From positions 1 to 12,721 of the forward strand of contig CALDLZ010000188.1 of the NCBI GenBank assembly GCA_937915335.1: DNA of 12,721 bases, given 5' to 3'. A program made the position numbers and the translations under genes. A model generated the notes under the pieces. It was not told the origin of the DNA. It was given only the letters and a program-made list of their open reading frames with translations, and did no database searches. This stretch comes from an uncultured Faecalibacterium sp. (lineage in GTDB: Bacteria; Bacillota; Clostridia; Oscillospirales; Ruminococcaceae). This document shows, piece by piece, positions 1 through 7,853 of this stretch. Within the stretch, counting starts at the first letter, position 1. The number at the start of each line of letters is the position of its first letter.

Positions 1-2
1 TG

Positions 3-2876
3 GGCAGGGGTGACATTACCTCTACCGAAACCTACGGCACCTCCCGCGCCAACGCCTACAAGATTCTGGAAGATACGCTTAACTTGAAAGATGTGCGCAT
101 CTATGACACCATTGAGGATGAGGAAGGCAGACCGAAGCGTGTCCTGAACAAAACAGACACTATGCTGGCACAGCAAAAACAGCAGGTCATCAAGGATGCG
201 TTTGCTAACTGGATTTGGCAAGACCCCCAGCGGCGTATTTCGCTTGTAAGGCAGTACAATGAACTGTTCAACAGCAATAGACCGCGTGAATACGATGGTT
301 CCCACATTCATTTTGTCGGCATGAACCCGGAGATCACCCTCCGGGAACACCAGCGCAATGCTATCGCTCATGTGCTTTATGGCGGTAATACGCTGCTTGC
401 ACACGAAGTGGGCGCGGGCAAGACATTTGAAATGGCGGCATCTGCGATGGAATCCAAACGACTGGGACTGTGCCAGAAATCCCTTTTTGTCGTGCCGAAC
501 CATTTGACGGAACAGTGGGCATCGGAGTTTCTGAACCTCTATCCCAATGCCAAGCTGTTGGTGGCACGGAAAAAGGATTTTGAAACCGCCAATAGAAAGA
601 AATTCTGCGCCCGGATCGCCACCGGGGATTACGATGCAGTCATCATCGGTCACAGCCAGTTTGAGCGGATTCCGCTGTCTTACGAGCGGCAGGAACGCAT
701 TATTCAGGAACAAATCAATGAAACGCTTGCCGCCATCAACGAACTGAAAGCCAATGCTGGCGAAAATTTCAGCATCAAGCAGATGGAAAAGACCCGCAAA
801 ACGCTGGAAACCAAACTGGAAAAGCTGCGCTCCGATGAGCGCAAGGACGATGTTATCACCTTTGAGCAGTTGGGCGTGGACAGACTTTTTGTAGACGAAT
901 CGCATTTTTACAAGAACCTCTTCCTCACGACAAAAATGCGTAATGTCGCAGGATTATCCACCAGTGAAGCACAGAAATCTTCCGATATGTTCGGCAAGTG
1001 CCGCTATCTGGACGAGATCACAGGCGGGCGCGGCGTGGTGTTCGCTACGGGAACGCCCGTGAGCAACTCCATGTCGGAGTTATACACGGTCATGCGCTAT
1101 CTGCAATACGGCACACTCCAGCAAAAAGGGCTGACCCATTTCGATGCGTGGACATCGACTTTTGGTGAAACCACCACCGCCATCGAACTCGCCCCGGAGG
1201 GGACAGGCTACCGTGCGCGCACCCGATTTGCAAAATTCTTTAATCTCCCGGAGTTGATGTCGATGTTCAAAGAAGTGGCTGATATTAAAACCAGTGACCA
1301 GCTTCATCTGCCTGTGCCTGACGCAAAGTTTGAAACCGTGGTAGCGAAACCGTCCGAGATTCAGAAAGAAATGGTGCAGGAACTGAGCAAACGCGCCGCA
1401 AAAATCCATTCCGGCGAAGTGGATGCGTCCGAGGACAATATGCTCTGCGTCACCAACGATGGCCGCAAAATTGGTCTGGATGTTCGCTTGATGAATCCTA
1501 TTCTGCCGGATGACCCCAACAGCAAGCTGAATACCTGTGTTCGGAACGTGCTGCAAATCTGGGAGGATGGCAAGGAGCAGAAGCTGACACAGCTTTTGTT
1601 CTGCGACCTCTCGACACCAAAAAATGATGGCAACTTCAATGTTTACGATGATATTCGCAAGAAGTTGGTTGCCGCCGGGGTGCTGGAAAGCGAAGTTGAG
1701 TTCATCCACAACGCCGACACCGAAGCGAAAAAGGCTGCATTGTTCTCTAAAGTGCGCTCCGGCGATGTGCGGATTCTGCTCGGAAGTACGGCAAAAATGG
1801 GAGCCGGGACAAACGTTCAATCGCGGCTCGTGGCGGTGCATCACTTGGACGTCGGATGGAAACCCAGCGACATGACCCAGCGTAACGGCAGAATCATCCG
1901 ACAGGGCAATCAAAACAAGGAAGTCAAGGTGTTCAACTACGTCACAGAGGGGACATTTGATTCGTACTTGTTCCAGACCCTTGAGAATAAACAGCGATTC
2001 ATCAGCCAAATCATGACTTCTAAATCCCCGGTGCGCTCCTGTGATGATTTAGACGAACAGGCGTTGTCCTATGCAGAAATCAAGGCATTGTGCGCCGGGA
2101 ATCCGCTCATCAAGGAGAAAATGGACTTGGATGTTCAGGTCGCAAAGCTCAAGGTTCTGAAATCCGACCACCAGAGCCAGAAGTTTCGTCTGGAGGATAA
2201 ACTGCTCACAAAGTTCCCGGCTGACATTCAGGAAACGAACGCCTATATTGCCGGAGTGAAATCGGACGCAGAACTTGCCGCCGCCCATCCGCAGACACAA
2301 GAGGGCTTCTGCGGCATGACCATCAAGGGCGTGACCTATGACGAAAAAAAGACTGCTGGCAAGCGGCTTCTCCTCGCTTGCTCCGAACTGCCCAATAGCG
2401 AGGAAAAAGTGATCGGCAGCTATCGCGGTTTTGAACTGTCCCTGCGCTTCGACACCTACCACAGTGAGTATCAGGCACTTTTGAAAGGCCAGCGGAAATA
2501 TACAGTAGCACTAGGCAAAGACCCACTGGGCTGCATCGTCCGTCTGGACAACTCCCTGAACAATTTCCCGGAACGCATTGCTTCTGCCGAAAACGAACGG
2601 GCCACCCTGCATCAGCAGCAGGCGGCGGCGCAAATCGAAGTGGAAAAGCCGTTCCCGCAGGAGGAAGAATTGGCTGAAAAGTCAGCTCGTCTTGCAGAAC
2701 TGAACGCCCAGTTGGATATGGATGAGAAGAACCATGCGCCGGAGCAGAGCGAGGAAGAACAGGGGGACGAGCCTCGCCGCCCCTCTGTACTGGCCGCTCT
2801 GGAAGAAAAGACGGATAAGACTGAACCCGTCAAACCGTTCAAAAGCTATATGGACAAGGATGGTGATGCACGATGA
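3..2876 (+). CDS. Large SNF2-like helicase of a conjugative element, C-terminal part (5' end outside the window)
   Basis: The frame is open from the window edge, so the TTG at 84 is internal and not the start. A superfamily 2 helicase core is visible: Walker A HEVGAGKT (GAGKT at 411-425), a DESH motif II (894-905), motif III-like FATGTPVSNS (about 1040-1070), and motif VI QRNGRIIRQG (1878-1907) preceded by GAGTNVQSRL. A charged, Glu-rich tail follows (about 2620-2870). Proteins of this kind in Tn1549/CTn-type elements are usually 2000 residues or more, often with an N-terminal DNA methylase domain. That part would lie left of the window and is inferred. The likely role is ATP-driven work on element DNA during transfer or protection from host defence; the exact activity is not known. 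The stop codon overlaps the mobC-like start by 4 bases (ATGA), so the two are translationally coupled. Confidence 0.9.
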   Translation, partial: GRGDITSTETYGTSRANAYKILEDTLNLKDVRIYDTIEDEEGRPKRVLNKTDTMLAQQKQQVIKDAFANWIWQDPQRRISLVRQYNELFNSNRPREYDGSHIHFVGMNPEITLREHQRNAIAHVLYGGNTLLAHEVGAGKTFEMAASAMESKRLGLCQKSLFVVPNHLTEQWASEFLNLYPNAKLLVARKKDFETANRKKFCARIATGDYDAVIIGHSQFERIPLSYERQERIIQEQINETLAAINELKANAGENFSIKQMEKTRKTLETKLEKLRSDERKDDVITFEQLGVDRLFVDESHFYKNLFLTTKMRNVAGLSTSEAQKSSDMFGKCRYLDEITGGRGVVFATGTPVSNSMSELYTVMRYLQYGTLQQKGLTHFDAWTSTFGETTTAIELAPEGTGYRARTRFAKFFNLPELMSMFKEVADIKTSDQLHLPVPDAKFETVVAKPSEIQKEMVQELSKRAAKIHSGEVDASEDNMLCVTNDGRKIGLDVRLMNPILPDDPNSKLNTCVRNVLQIWEDGKEQKLTQLLFCDLSTPKNDGNFNVYDDIRKKLVAAGVLESEVEFIHNADTEAKKAALFSKVRSGDVRILLGSTAKMGAGTNVQSRLVAVHHLDVGWKPSDMTQRNGRIIRQGNQNKEVKVFNYVTEGTFDSYLFQTLENKQRFISQIMTSKSPVRSCDDLDEQALSYAEIKALCAGNPLIKEKMDLDVQVAKLKVLKSDHQSQKFRLEDKLLTKFPADIQETNAYIAGVKSDAELAAAHPQTQEGFCGMTIKGVTYDEKKTAGKRLLLACSELPNSEEKVIGSYRGFELSLRFDTYHSEYQALLKGQRKYTVALGKDPLGCIVRLDNSLNNFPERIASAENERATLHQQQAAAQIEVEKPFPQEEELAEKSARLAELNAQLDMDEKNHAPEQSEEEQGDEPRRPSVLAALEEKTDKTEPVKPFKSYMDKDGDAR

Positions 2877-3205
2877 AGGAAAAGCGAGATGAAGTTCTTA
2901 TCCTGCGCATCACAAAATCGGAGAAAAGCCGCATTTATGAAAAGATGCTGGGTATGGGCATCCGCAGTTTGAGTGCCTATATCCGCAAGATGGCTCTGGA
3001 TGGCTACTGCCTGCACCTTGATTTACAAGAACTGCGCCGAATGGCCTATCTCCTGCAAATGTGCAGCAACAACTTGAATCAGTACGCCAAACGCGCCAAC
3101 GAATGCGAGCAGGTCTATGCCGCCGATCTGGAGGACTTGCGCACCCGACTTGATGAACTGATCGACATTGGCAAACAGATTCTTTCCCGGCTGGCTGACC
3201 TCTGA
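2873..3205 (+). CDS. mobC: MobC-like relaxosome protein
   Basis: This 110-residue basic protein has an N-terminal ribbon-helix-helix-like segment (RDEVLILRITKSEKSRIYEK, then an SAYIRKMAL helix) and a C-terminal helical part containing LLQMCSNNLNQYAKRAN, which is the typical MobC family pattern (the NLNQ motif). MobC proteins bind near oriT and help the relaxase open the DNA strands. The start overlaps the helicase stop by 4 bases, with GGTGAT just upstream as a Shine-Dalgarno. The gene order helicase, mobC, small membrane protein, relaxase matches Tn1549/CTn-type elements. The protein looks complete. The oriT was not identified. Confidence 0.87.
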   Translation: MKEKRDEVLILRITKSEKSRIYEKMLGMGIRSLSAYIRKMALDGYCLHLDLQELRRMAYLLQMCSNNLNQYAKRANECEQVYAADLEDLRTRLDELIDIGKQILSRLADL

Positions 3206-3211
3206 TTTTTG

Positions 3212-3233
3212 CCCCACGGCTCCGGCTGTGGGG
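3212..3233 (+). other. GC-rich hairpin after mobC
   Basis: Arms CCCCACGGC (3212-3220) and GCTGTGGGG (3225-3233) pair over 9 bp with one G-U wobble around a TCCG loop, 6 bases after the mobC stop. No T-tract follows on either strand, so this is at best a weak terminator. It could instead protect the 3' end of the upstream mRNA or be a protein or oriT-related structure. Confidence 0.5.
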
Positions 3234-3253
3234 GTACATAGCTGTTGACATCG

Positions 3254-3282
3254 TTGACAGCAGCTTATGCTATCCCTATACT
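3254..3282 (+). promoter_or_regulatory. Consensus sigma-70/sigma-A promoter
   Basis: A perfect -35 TTGACA (3254-3259), a 17-base spacer and the -10 hexamer TATACT (3277-3282, 5 of 6 to consensus) are present. A second TTGACA lies 9 bases upstream (3245-3250), in a direct repeat GTTGACA-TC-GTTGACA. Transcription would start near 3289, giving a leader of about 23 bases before the small membrane protein at 3312. This is the best promoter in the left half and would drive the small genes and, by read-through, the relaxase. Confidence 0.75.
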
Positions 3283-3311
3283 GAAAGCAGAAAATGAAAG
3301 GCGGTGACAGT

Positions 3312-3602
3312 ATGAAATTTATGGTCAAGGTTCTTCTGCTCCCTCTGGTGCTGCTCAGTGCTTTCTTCGCACTCATGTTGAAGTGGACACTGCATCTGTC
3401 GGCATTTATTCTGGCATTACCGATGCTCTATATCTTCGGCTGCGGCCTTTATACACTGTACTGCCATGAGTGGACGAAGTTTCTGATCCTGTTGGTGGCA
3501 GAGTTCGGGTGCTTTGTACTAATTTTTGCTGGAACCGCCATTGTGGAAGCGGCAGAATGGTTCAGCGGCTGGCTGGCCGGACTGGGAGGTGCAAATGAAT
3601 AA
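3312..3602 (+). CDS. Small membrane protein, CD1845-like, of the conjugative element
   Basis: This 96-residue very hydrophobic protein has about three membrane segments (roughly residues 5-23, 27-50 and 55-80), begins MKFMVKVLLLPLVLL and ends near GWLAGLGGANE. The layout and position between mobC and the relaxase resemble the CD1845 family found in Firmicutes conjugative elements, whose function is unknown. The start at 3312 is preferred over the in-frame ATG at 3294 because a GGCGG Shine-Dalgarno lies between them. The promoter at 3254-3282 sits directly upstream. The last 8 bases overlap the next gene (ATGAATAA), so the two are translationally coupled. The family name rests on pattern and context only. 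Confidence 0.72.
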   Translation: MKFMVKVLLLPLVLLSAFFALMLKWTLHLSAFILALPMLYIFGCGLYTLYCHEWTKFLILLVAEFGCFVLIFAGTAIVEAAEWFSGWLAGLGGANE

Positions 3603-3852
3603 AGACGTAATGACAGACTACTACCGGAGCAATCCGAAAGATATTCTGAACGAGCAGCTTGCGGATGATAAACCATACCATGCGCTGATTCAGAAGAAAA
3701 TCGCAGTGGAAAACACCTTGCGTTCCCTTATCAGCGAGGAAGCATGGAAACACTATCTCGATTTGGATGCTGTCTGCAACGAATTAGAGGGTATCCGACT
3801 GGAAGCCATGTATCTGGCCGGAGCCGCCGATTATGAGCGATTTTTCAAGTAA
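3595..3852 (+). CDS. Small conserved-context protein of unknown function
   Basis: This 85-residue soluble, mostly helical and acidic protein (MNKDVMTDYYRSNPKDILNE to the end YERFFK) has no recognised motif. The ATG at 3595 has GGGAGG upstream at 5-base spacing and overlaps the preceding gene by 8 bases, which fixes the start; the longer frame from 3526 lacks a ribosome binding site. It sits inside the mobilisation cluster and shares its promoter, which suggests an accessory role in transfer. It is not recognised beyond that. Confidence 0.75.
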   Translation: MNKDVMTDYYRSNPKDILNEQLADDKPYHALIQKKIAVENTLRSLISEEAWKHYLDLDAVCNELEGIRLEAMYLAGAADYERFFK

Positions 3853-3853
3853 G

Positions 3854-3883
3854 AGTGCCGCCGTTGTGCGGCACTTTTCTTTT
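3854..3883 (+). terminator. Intrinsic terminator or attenuator just before the relaxase
   Basis: Arms AGTGCCGC (3854-3861) and GCGGCACT (3868-3875) form a perfect 8-bp stem with a 6-base loop, followed by TTTCTTTT (3876-3883). It begins 2 bases after the stop of the 85-residue gene. The relaxase ribosome binding site follows 2 bases after the T-tract, so no promoter fits between. Relaxase expression therefore depends on read-through, which would keep it low. Confidence 0.75.
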
Positions 3884-3885
3884 AT

Positions 3886-3894
3886 GGGGGTGAT
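3886..3894 (+). promoter_or_regulatory. Shine-Dalgarno that selects a TTG start for the relaxase
   Basis: GGGGGTGAT matches 8 of 9 bases of the extended anti-Shine-Dalgarno complement GGAGGTGAT. The core GGGGG ends 8 bases before TTG at 3899, an ideal spacing. The ATG codons at 3884 and 3893 lie before or inside this site and are too close to use it. Confidence 0.65.
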
Positions 3895-3898
3895 GGGA

Positions 3899-5047
3899 TT
3901 GGCTGCAACACGGTTGATTGCCATGCGCAAAAATAAAGGGAAATCCATCGCCGCCTGCCTGCATGACCACACCAGTTATATCCAGAACCCGGACAAGACC
4001 GAGCAGGGCGGACTTGTCAGCAGCTACGAGTGCAGTCCTCTGACAGTGGACGAGGAATTTATGCTGACAAAGCGGCTTTATGAACAGACCACCGGACGCA
4101 GGCAGAAAAACGATGTAATCGCCTATCAGGTGCGGCAGTCTTTCAGGCCGGGAGAAGTGACACCTGAAGAAGCTAACCGCATTGGCTACGAATTTGCCGA
4201 GCGTTTTTTGAAAGGCAAACACGCTTTTATCGTTGCCACCCACACCGACCGGGCGCACATCCACAATCACATTATTTATAATTCCACTGCGCTGGATGGC
4301 ACACGGAAATTCCGGGACTTCTTCTTTTCTGCGCTGGCTGTGCAGCGGTTAAGCGACCTGATTTGTCTGGAGCATCAGCTTTCTGTTATCCAGAAAAAGC
4401 CTTACCGGGAGCGGCAGAAGCGCATCCTCTACCCACCCAAGGAGAGCAACCGTGACAAGCTCTGCACGGTGATTGACAACATTCTGCTGCACGAAAAGCC
4501 CAAAGATTTTGCTGCGTTTCTGGATGTACTGGAGCAGCAGGGTTATGAAGTGAAGCGCGGTAAGCATACTTCGGTAAAAGGAAAAGGACAGAGGCGTTTT
4601 ATCCGATTCCGCACGTTGGGAGCCGGGTACACCGAAGAAGAAATCAGAGCGGTGCTGGATGGTAAGGCTGAACACCAACCTCGTCCGAAACAGCCCTTGC
4701 CCGAAAAGAAGTTCGGTCTGCTGGTGGACATTCCCATGAAAATGGCCGAGGGCAAGAGCAATGGTTATAAAAAATGGGCAACGAAGTTCAATCTTAAAGA
4801 AATGTCCAAAACTCTGCTCTACTTGCAGGAAAAGAAAATTGACAGCACGGACGAACTACGGGAACGTGCGGCGGCGGCAACAGCACGGTATCATACGCTG
4901 GGCGATTCCATCAAGGCCGCAGAGAAGCGCATGGGAGAAATTGCTGTCCTGCGGGCGCATATCGTTAATTATGCAAAGACCCGTGATGTGTATGCCGCCT
5001 ACCGCAAGGCCGGGTACAGCAAAAAGTTTCTGGATGCACGGCGGTAG
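3899..5047 (+). CDS. MOBP-type relaxase, 3' truncated at a junction
   Basis: With the TTG start the protein is 382 residues (MAATRLIAMRKNKGKSIAAC...). Relaxases nick oriT and stay bound to the DNA 5' end through a Tyr while it is transferred. Visible here are the N-terminal Tyr in the DHTSYIQNPDKT context (about residue 28) and the metal-binding His cluster HTDRAHIHNHIIYNS (about residues 120-135), so the nuclease domain is complete. A Lys/Arg-rich linker and helices follow, with an YAKTRDVYAAYRKAGYS segment near the end. Related proteins continue past this point with roughly 70-90 more residues. Here the frame reads FLDA and then RR-stop from the opposite-strand gene, so the C-terminus is lost at about 5036-5043. 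Translation may begin at the ATG at 3893 instead. Catalysis may survive; transfer function is doubtful. Confidence 0.88.
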   Translation: MAATRLIAMRKNKGKSIAACLHDHTSYIQNPDKTEQGGLVSSYECSPLTVDEEFMLTKRLYEQTTGRRQKNDVIAYQVRQSFRPGEVTPEEANRIGYEFAERFLKGKHAFIVATHTDRAHIHNHIIYNSTALDGTRKFRDFFFSALAVQRLSDLICLEHQLSVIQKKPYRERQKRILYPPKESNRDKLCTVIDNILLHEKPKDFAAFLDVLEQQGYEVKRGKHTSVKGKGQRRFIRFRTLGAGYTEEEIRAVLDGKAEHQPRPKQPLPEKKFGLLVDIPMKMAEGKSNGYKKWATKFNLKEMSKTLLYLQEKKIDSTDELRERAAAATARYHTLGDSIKAAEKRMGEIAVLRAHIVNYAKTRDVYAAYRKAGYSKKFLDARR

Positions 5048-6942
5048 ACCACACGCGCATCAAAGGGGCGGTTGACATAATCGCTTGCGCCCAGCTCGTA
5101 TGCCTTGCGGATGGCTTCTTCGGAATCCTCGCTGGAGATCATGATGACAGGCACATCTTCAATGGAATGATTGGTGTTCATGGCTTTCAAGACTTCAAAG
5201 CCATCCATCTGCGGCATATTGATGTCCAGCAGCACCAGCGCAATATCGCCTGCATAGTCATTCAGTCTGCCCAGACACTCCTGCCCATTTTCGGCTTCCA
5301 GAATGCGATAATCCGCGCCGAGAATTTCGGACAGTATCGCCCGGTTCATTTCCGAATCGTCAACGATAAGAATTTGCGGCCTGCCCGTTGCTCTCTGTTC
5401 CGCTGCGGGAAGCTCACTGCTGCTCATATCGACCACAACGGCATTTTTGCGCTGCTTTGCCTGATACATCAAGTGGTCGGCGCGACGCATCACCTTTTCC
5501 ATCGGGTCGCCAACGGTCTGCATCGTGCCGCCGATGCTCAACGAAAGCCGCAGGTGCGGGTAGCCCGGAACCGGGGTGTCCTGCACCTTGGCGCGAACTT
5601 TTTCCAGTTTCGTCTGAAGATAATCTGAGGGTATCCCCGTGAGGATGAGCAAAAATTCATCGCCGCCGTAGCGGATGAGCAGATCATTTTTGCGGATGCA
5701 GGAACGGATGGCATCGGCGGCAGCTTCCAGTGCCATATCGCCCGCATGGTGGCCGTAGGTATCGTTGCAGACCTTGAAATCGTCTAAGTCCATCACGGCC
5801 ACACCCGCCGGGCCGATGGAGTTGCTGGCGACTTCATCGTAGTAGCGGCGGTTGAGCGCACCCGTCAGTCCATCGTGGTAGAGTTTTGAGTGGAAGGTCT
5901 TTTCGTTTTCCAGAAGCGTTTCCAGTTCCCGGTTTTTCTGTTCCAGTTCCTTGGAATACTCCTGCTGCGCCTGAATCTGCTGCCGCTGGTAGTCCTTCTC
6001 GGTGCGGGAGTGAGAAAACTGTATTCCGGCCAGCACGATAAGATACATAAAGAAGGTAAAGGCAAGATTGAGCATCGTTGTCTTGAACACGCTGCGTTCG
6101 GTCAGGTAGACATAGATGTAGTAGTTCTGGCTCCGCTCCATCAATCCAAAATGGTTGGAGAGCAGCTTGTCCGGGTCATAGCAGTGGATCAGCTTTTTGG
6201 TGATGCCCTGCTCCATGATTTTTTTCAGGACGGGAACCGAGGTGGTCTCTTTCCCCAGCAGGGCAGGGTTATTGGATGCAATGATGCTGATTCCATCGCT
6301 GACTACGATATTGCCGATCTGCTCAACGGAATAGCCATCCACAATGGTCTTGATGGAATTATTAAAAGTGTTGGCGTATTCTTCGTTGGTGTAAAAATAT
6401 CCTACAATGATACCCGGTTCGTCCAGTCTGCAAACGGCGGCAACATCCACATGAGCGGAATCGCCATCATAGAAGCGCATGGTATAATTTTTCTCCGGGA
6501 AGTCCGGAATCTCCATCAATGCGTTGAGGTCAAGATCGTGCAGAATTTTTTCTGCGGTAAACGTACCCGAATTATACTGTGCGCAGACATTTCCATCTGC
6601 ATCCAGCAGGAACACACCTGTCAGATAACTGTCTGTAGCGCAATCTTTCAGGTTGGCAGTATCATCCAGTGCGGTGGTAGTTCCTTCGTAAAGCAGCCGC
6701 CATTTGACCTCATCCACGCTTTCCGAAACGCGAATCAGACTTTTGGCTTCGGATGCCATATCGCGCAGGACGCTGTTGTTGCACTGGTCTTTGAGGTATT
6801 CCACTGTCGTGGAAAGCTGTTCCGTAGTGCTTTTCATATCTGCGTTTGATGCTACCACAAGGGTGATTCCCAGCAGGAGAATACCCACGATGATCCGCAG
6901 CAGAACAGGATGTTTCCGGGAGGACAAAAGTTTCTTTTCCAT
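4999..6942 (-). CDS. Membrane diguanylate cyclase-receiver protein, C-terminal domain lost
   Basis: Of 647 residues about 635 are native. In order: membrane segment (about 13-32), extracytoplasmic sensor domain, probably Cache-like (33-285), second membrane segment (about 288-309), coiled coil (311-350), GGDEF domain (352-505), and receiver (523-635). The cyclase active site RYGGDEF (GGDEF at 426-430) is intact, and RKND (417-420) lies exactly 5 residues upstream, the product-inhibition I-site. It should make c-di-GMP from GTP. The receiver has DD 528-529 and phospho-acceptor Asp573 (LLDINMP), but Arg625 (NRPF) stands where Lys is usual. Related proteins continue after YRR into an HD-GYP c-di-GMP phosphodiesterase; here about 12 junk residues follow. 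The start ATG has GGAGGA at 6-base spacing inside the 3' end of the upstream binding-protein gene, so the two are co-translated. The loss would leave synthesis without the linked hydrolase. Confidence 0.88.
   Translation of the reverse strand: MEKKLLSSRKHPVLLRIIVGILLLGITLVVASNADMKSTTEQLSTTVEYLKDQCNNSVLRDMASEAKSLIRVSESVDEVKWRLLYEGTTTALDDTANLKDCATDSYLTGVFLLDADGNVCAQYNSGTFTAEKILHDLDLNALMEIPDFPEKNYTMRFYDGDSAHVDVAAVCRLDEPGIIVGYFYTNEEYANTFNNSIKTIVDGYSVEQIGNIVVSDGISIIASNNPALLGKETTSVPVLKKIMEQGITKKLIHCYDPDKLLSNHFGLMERSQNYYIYVYLTERSVFKTTMLNLAFTFFMYLIVLAGIQFSHSRTEKDYQRQQIQAQQEYSKELEQKNRELETLLENEKTFHSKLYHDGLTGALNRRYYDEVASNSIGPAGVAVMDLDDFKVCNDTYGHHAGDMALEAAADAIRSCIRKNDLLIRYGGDEFLLILTGIPSDYLQTKLEKVRAKVQDTPVPGYPHLRLSLSIGGTMQTVGDPMEKVMRRADHLMYQAKQRKNAVVVDMSSSELPAAEQRATGRPQILIVDDSEMNRAILSEILGADYRILEAENGQECLGRLNDYAGDIALVLLDINMPQMDGFEVLKAMNTNHSIEDVPVIMISSEDSEEAIRKAYELGASDYVNRPFDARVVYRRASRNFLLYPALR
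5030..5048. other. Tail-to-tail junction truncating two genes
   Basis: To the left, the + strand reads as relaxase up to about KKFLDA. To the right, the - strand reads as a receiver domain up to about FDARVVYRR. Beyond the junction each frame runs only into the antisense of the other gene and stops (TAG at 5045-5047 on +, TAG at 4999-5001 on -). No insertion sequence end or target duplication is visible. The exact break is between about 5036 and 5046. It marks the boundary between the conjugative-element fragment and the signalling island, or an assembly artefact. Confidence 0.8.
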
Positions 6943-6944
6943 GT

Positions 6945-7739
6945 TCAGTCCTCCAAATAGCGGTCGGCATCGGAAAGATACTTTTCCAATACCTGCCGTG
7001 TCGTGCCATCCTGCTGCATTTCGCGGAGTGTCGTTGTCAGTTCGGTGTTCAACCCGCGCGCATCGCTTTTTGCAAAGGCAACACCCAGCCCAACGGTCAT
7101 AAGCGGCTCGTCCAGAATGCGAAATTCCAGCCCGGTCTCCTCGGAAAAATCGTGGATGGAGGTATCGTGTGCGGCCAGCGCGTCCACATAGCCCTTGCTC
7201 AACAGGACAAAGATCAGGTCACGCTTTTGGACGGAGATCACCTTGCGCAGTTCGGGGATGCCGCTAGCATGGCTGCGGAGAATCTCTTCCGGTTTGGTGG
7301 TGGATTGTACCGCGATGGTCTTTCCGGCAAGGTCAGCCAGCGAGTAAATATCGCTGCTGGGGTTGACCGCCACCACCTGACTGCTTTTCATGTAAGGGCC
7401 AGCCCATTGATACTCGTCCTCGCGGCCATCCATCGTAAAGCTGCTCCAAATGCAGTCGATCTCGCCACTCTCCACCAGTTCCTTCTTTTCTTCCCAGTTG
7501 ATGAACACAAACTGCGGCTCATAGCCCATCCGATGAAAGGCTTCGGTGGCAAGCTCCACATCAATGCCCGTGGGTTTCCCGTCCGCATCCAGATAGCTGA
7601 ACGGCGCGTAGGTATCGCAGCCCACTTTGATGATGTGGGAGTTTTCCTTGCTGGAAGCGGGAGTGCTGCTACGGCATCCGCAGAGCAGCACTGCGGCAAG
7701 TACGGTACAAAACAGTACCATTCCAAATGATTTCTTCAT
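6945..7739 (-). CDS. Family-3 solute-binding lipoprotein, probable sensor partner of the cyclase
   Basis: This 264-residue protein starts at MKKSFGMVLF, with a hydrophobic signal segment and a lipobox LCGC (Cys about 22). The bacterial extracellular solute-binding family 3 fold follows: IIKVGCDTYAPFSYLDADGKPTGIDVELA near the N-terminus, then IDCIWSSFTMDGRE and GKTIAVQ. Family members bind amino acids or other small polar ligands outside the membrane. The longer frame from 7820 would run through the terminator hairpin and is rejected; the true start has a weak AGAGAG upstream. The stop is 2 bases before the diguanylate cyclase ATG. No permease or ATPase gene is nearby, so ligand binding probably feeds the sensor domain of the cyclase. 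The ligand cannot be told from sequence. Confidence 0.88.
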   Translation of the reverse strand: MKKSFGMVLFCTVLAAVLLCGCRSSTPASSKENSHIIKVGCDTYAPFSYLDADGKPTGIDVELATEAFHRMGYEPQFVFINWEEKKELVESGEIDCIWSSFTMDGREDEYQWAGPYMKSSQVVAVNPSSDIYSLADLAGKTIAVQSTTKPEEILRSHASGIPELRKVISVQKRDLIFVLLSKGYVDALAAHDTSIHDFSEETGLEFRILDEPLMTVGLGVAFAKSDARGLNTELTTTLREMQQDGTTRQVLEKYLSDADRYLED

Positions 7740-7769
7740 AGGTTTTCTCTCTACTGATAAAACAACTGC

Positions 7770-7806
7770 AAAAAGGGCAAGGCCATATAAAACGGTCTTG
7801 CCCTTT
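7770..7806 (-). terminator. Strong terminator or attenuator between the two signalling gene pairs
   Basis: Read on the - strand, AAAGGGCAAGACC pairs with GGCCTTGCCCTTT over 13 bp with one G-U wobble and a 9-base loop, then runs into TTTTT. It lies between the kinase stop (7871) and the family-3 binding-protein start (7739). Only about 30 bases separate it from that start, with no promoter visible there. It may end the first transcript or act as an attenuator for the second pair. Confidence 0.82.
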
Positions 7807-7839
7807 CTCTGATATGGCACGATGGGAAAATGGCGTTGT

Positions 7840-7853
7840 TATTTGCGCAAATA
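7840..7853. promoter_or_regulatory. Perfect 14-bp palindrome, possible operator
   Basis: TATTTGCGCAAATA is a perfect palindrome with no loop, a typical shape for a dimeric repressor or activator site. It lies in the short gap between the kinase stop and the terminator-like hairpin. No good -35/-10 pair was found next to it, so its role is uncertain. Confidence 0.4.

Noticed and set aside
1080..2009. Long - strand open frame (309 codons)
   Set aside because: It is antisense to the helicase core, which has clear motifs; the antisense product shows none.
3833..3898. N-terminal extension of the relaxase from ATG 3833
   Set aside because: It runs through the terminator hairpin and its T-tract, overlaps the previous gene, and has no ribosome binding site.
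5890..6849. + strand open frame (319 codons)
   Set aside because: It is antisense to the sensor domain of the GGDEF protein and shows no recognisable domain.
7740..7820. 27-residue N-terminal extension of the family-3 binding protein from 7820
   Set aside because: It runs through the terminator stem, and the signal peptide starts properly at 7739.
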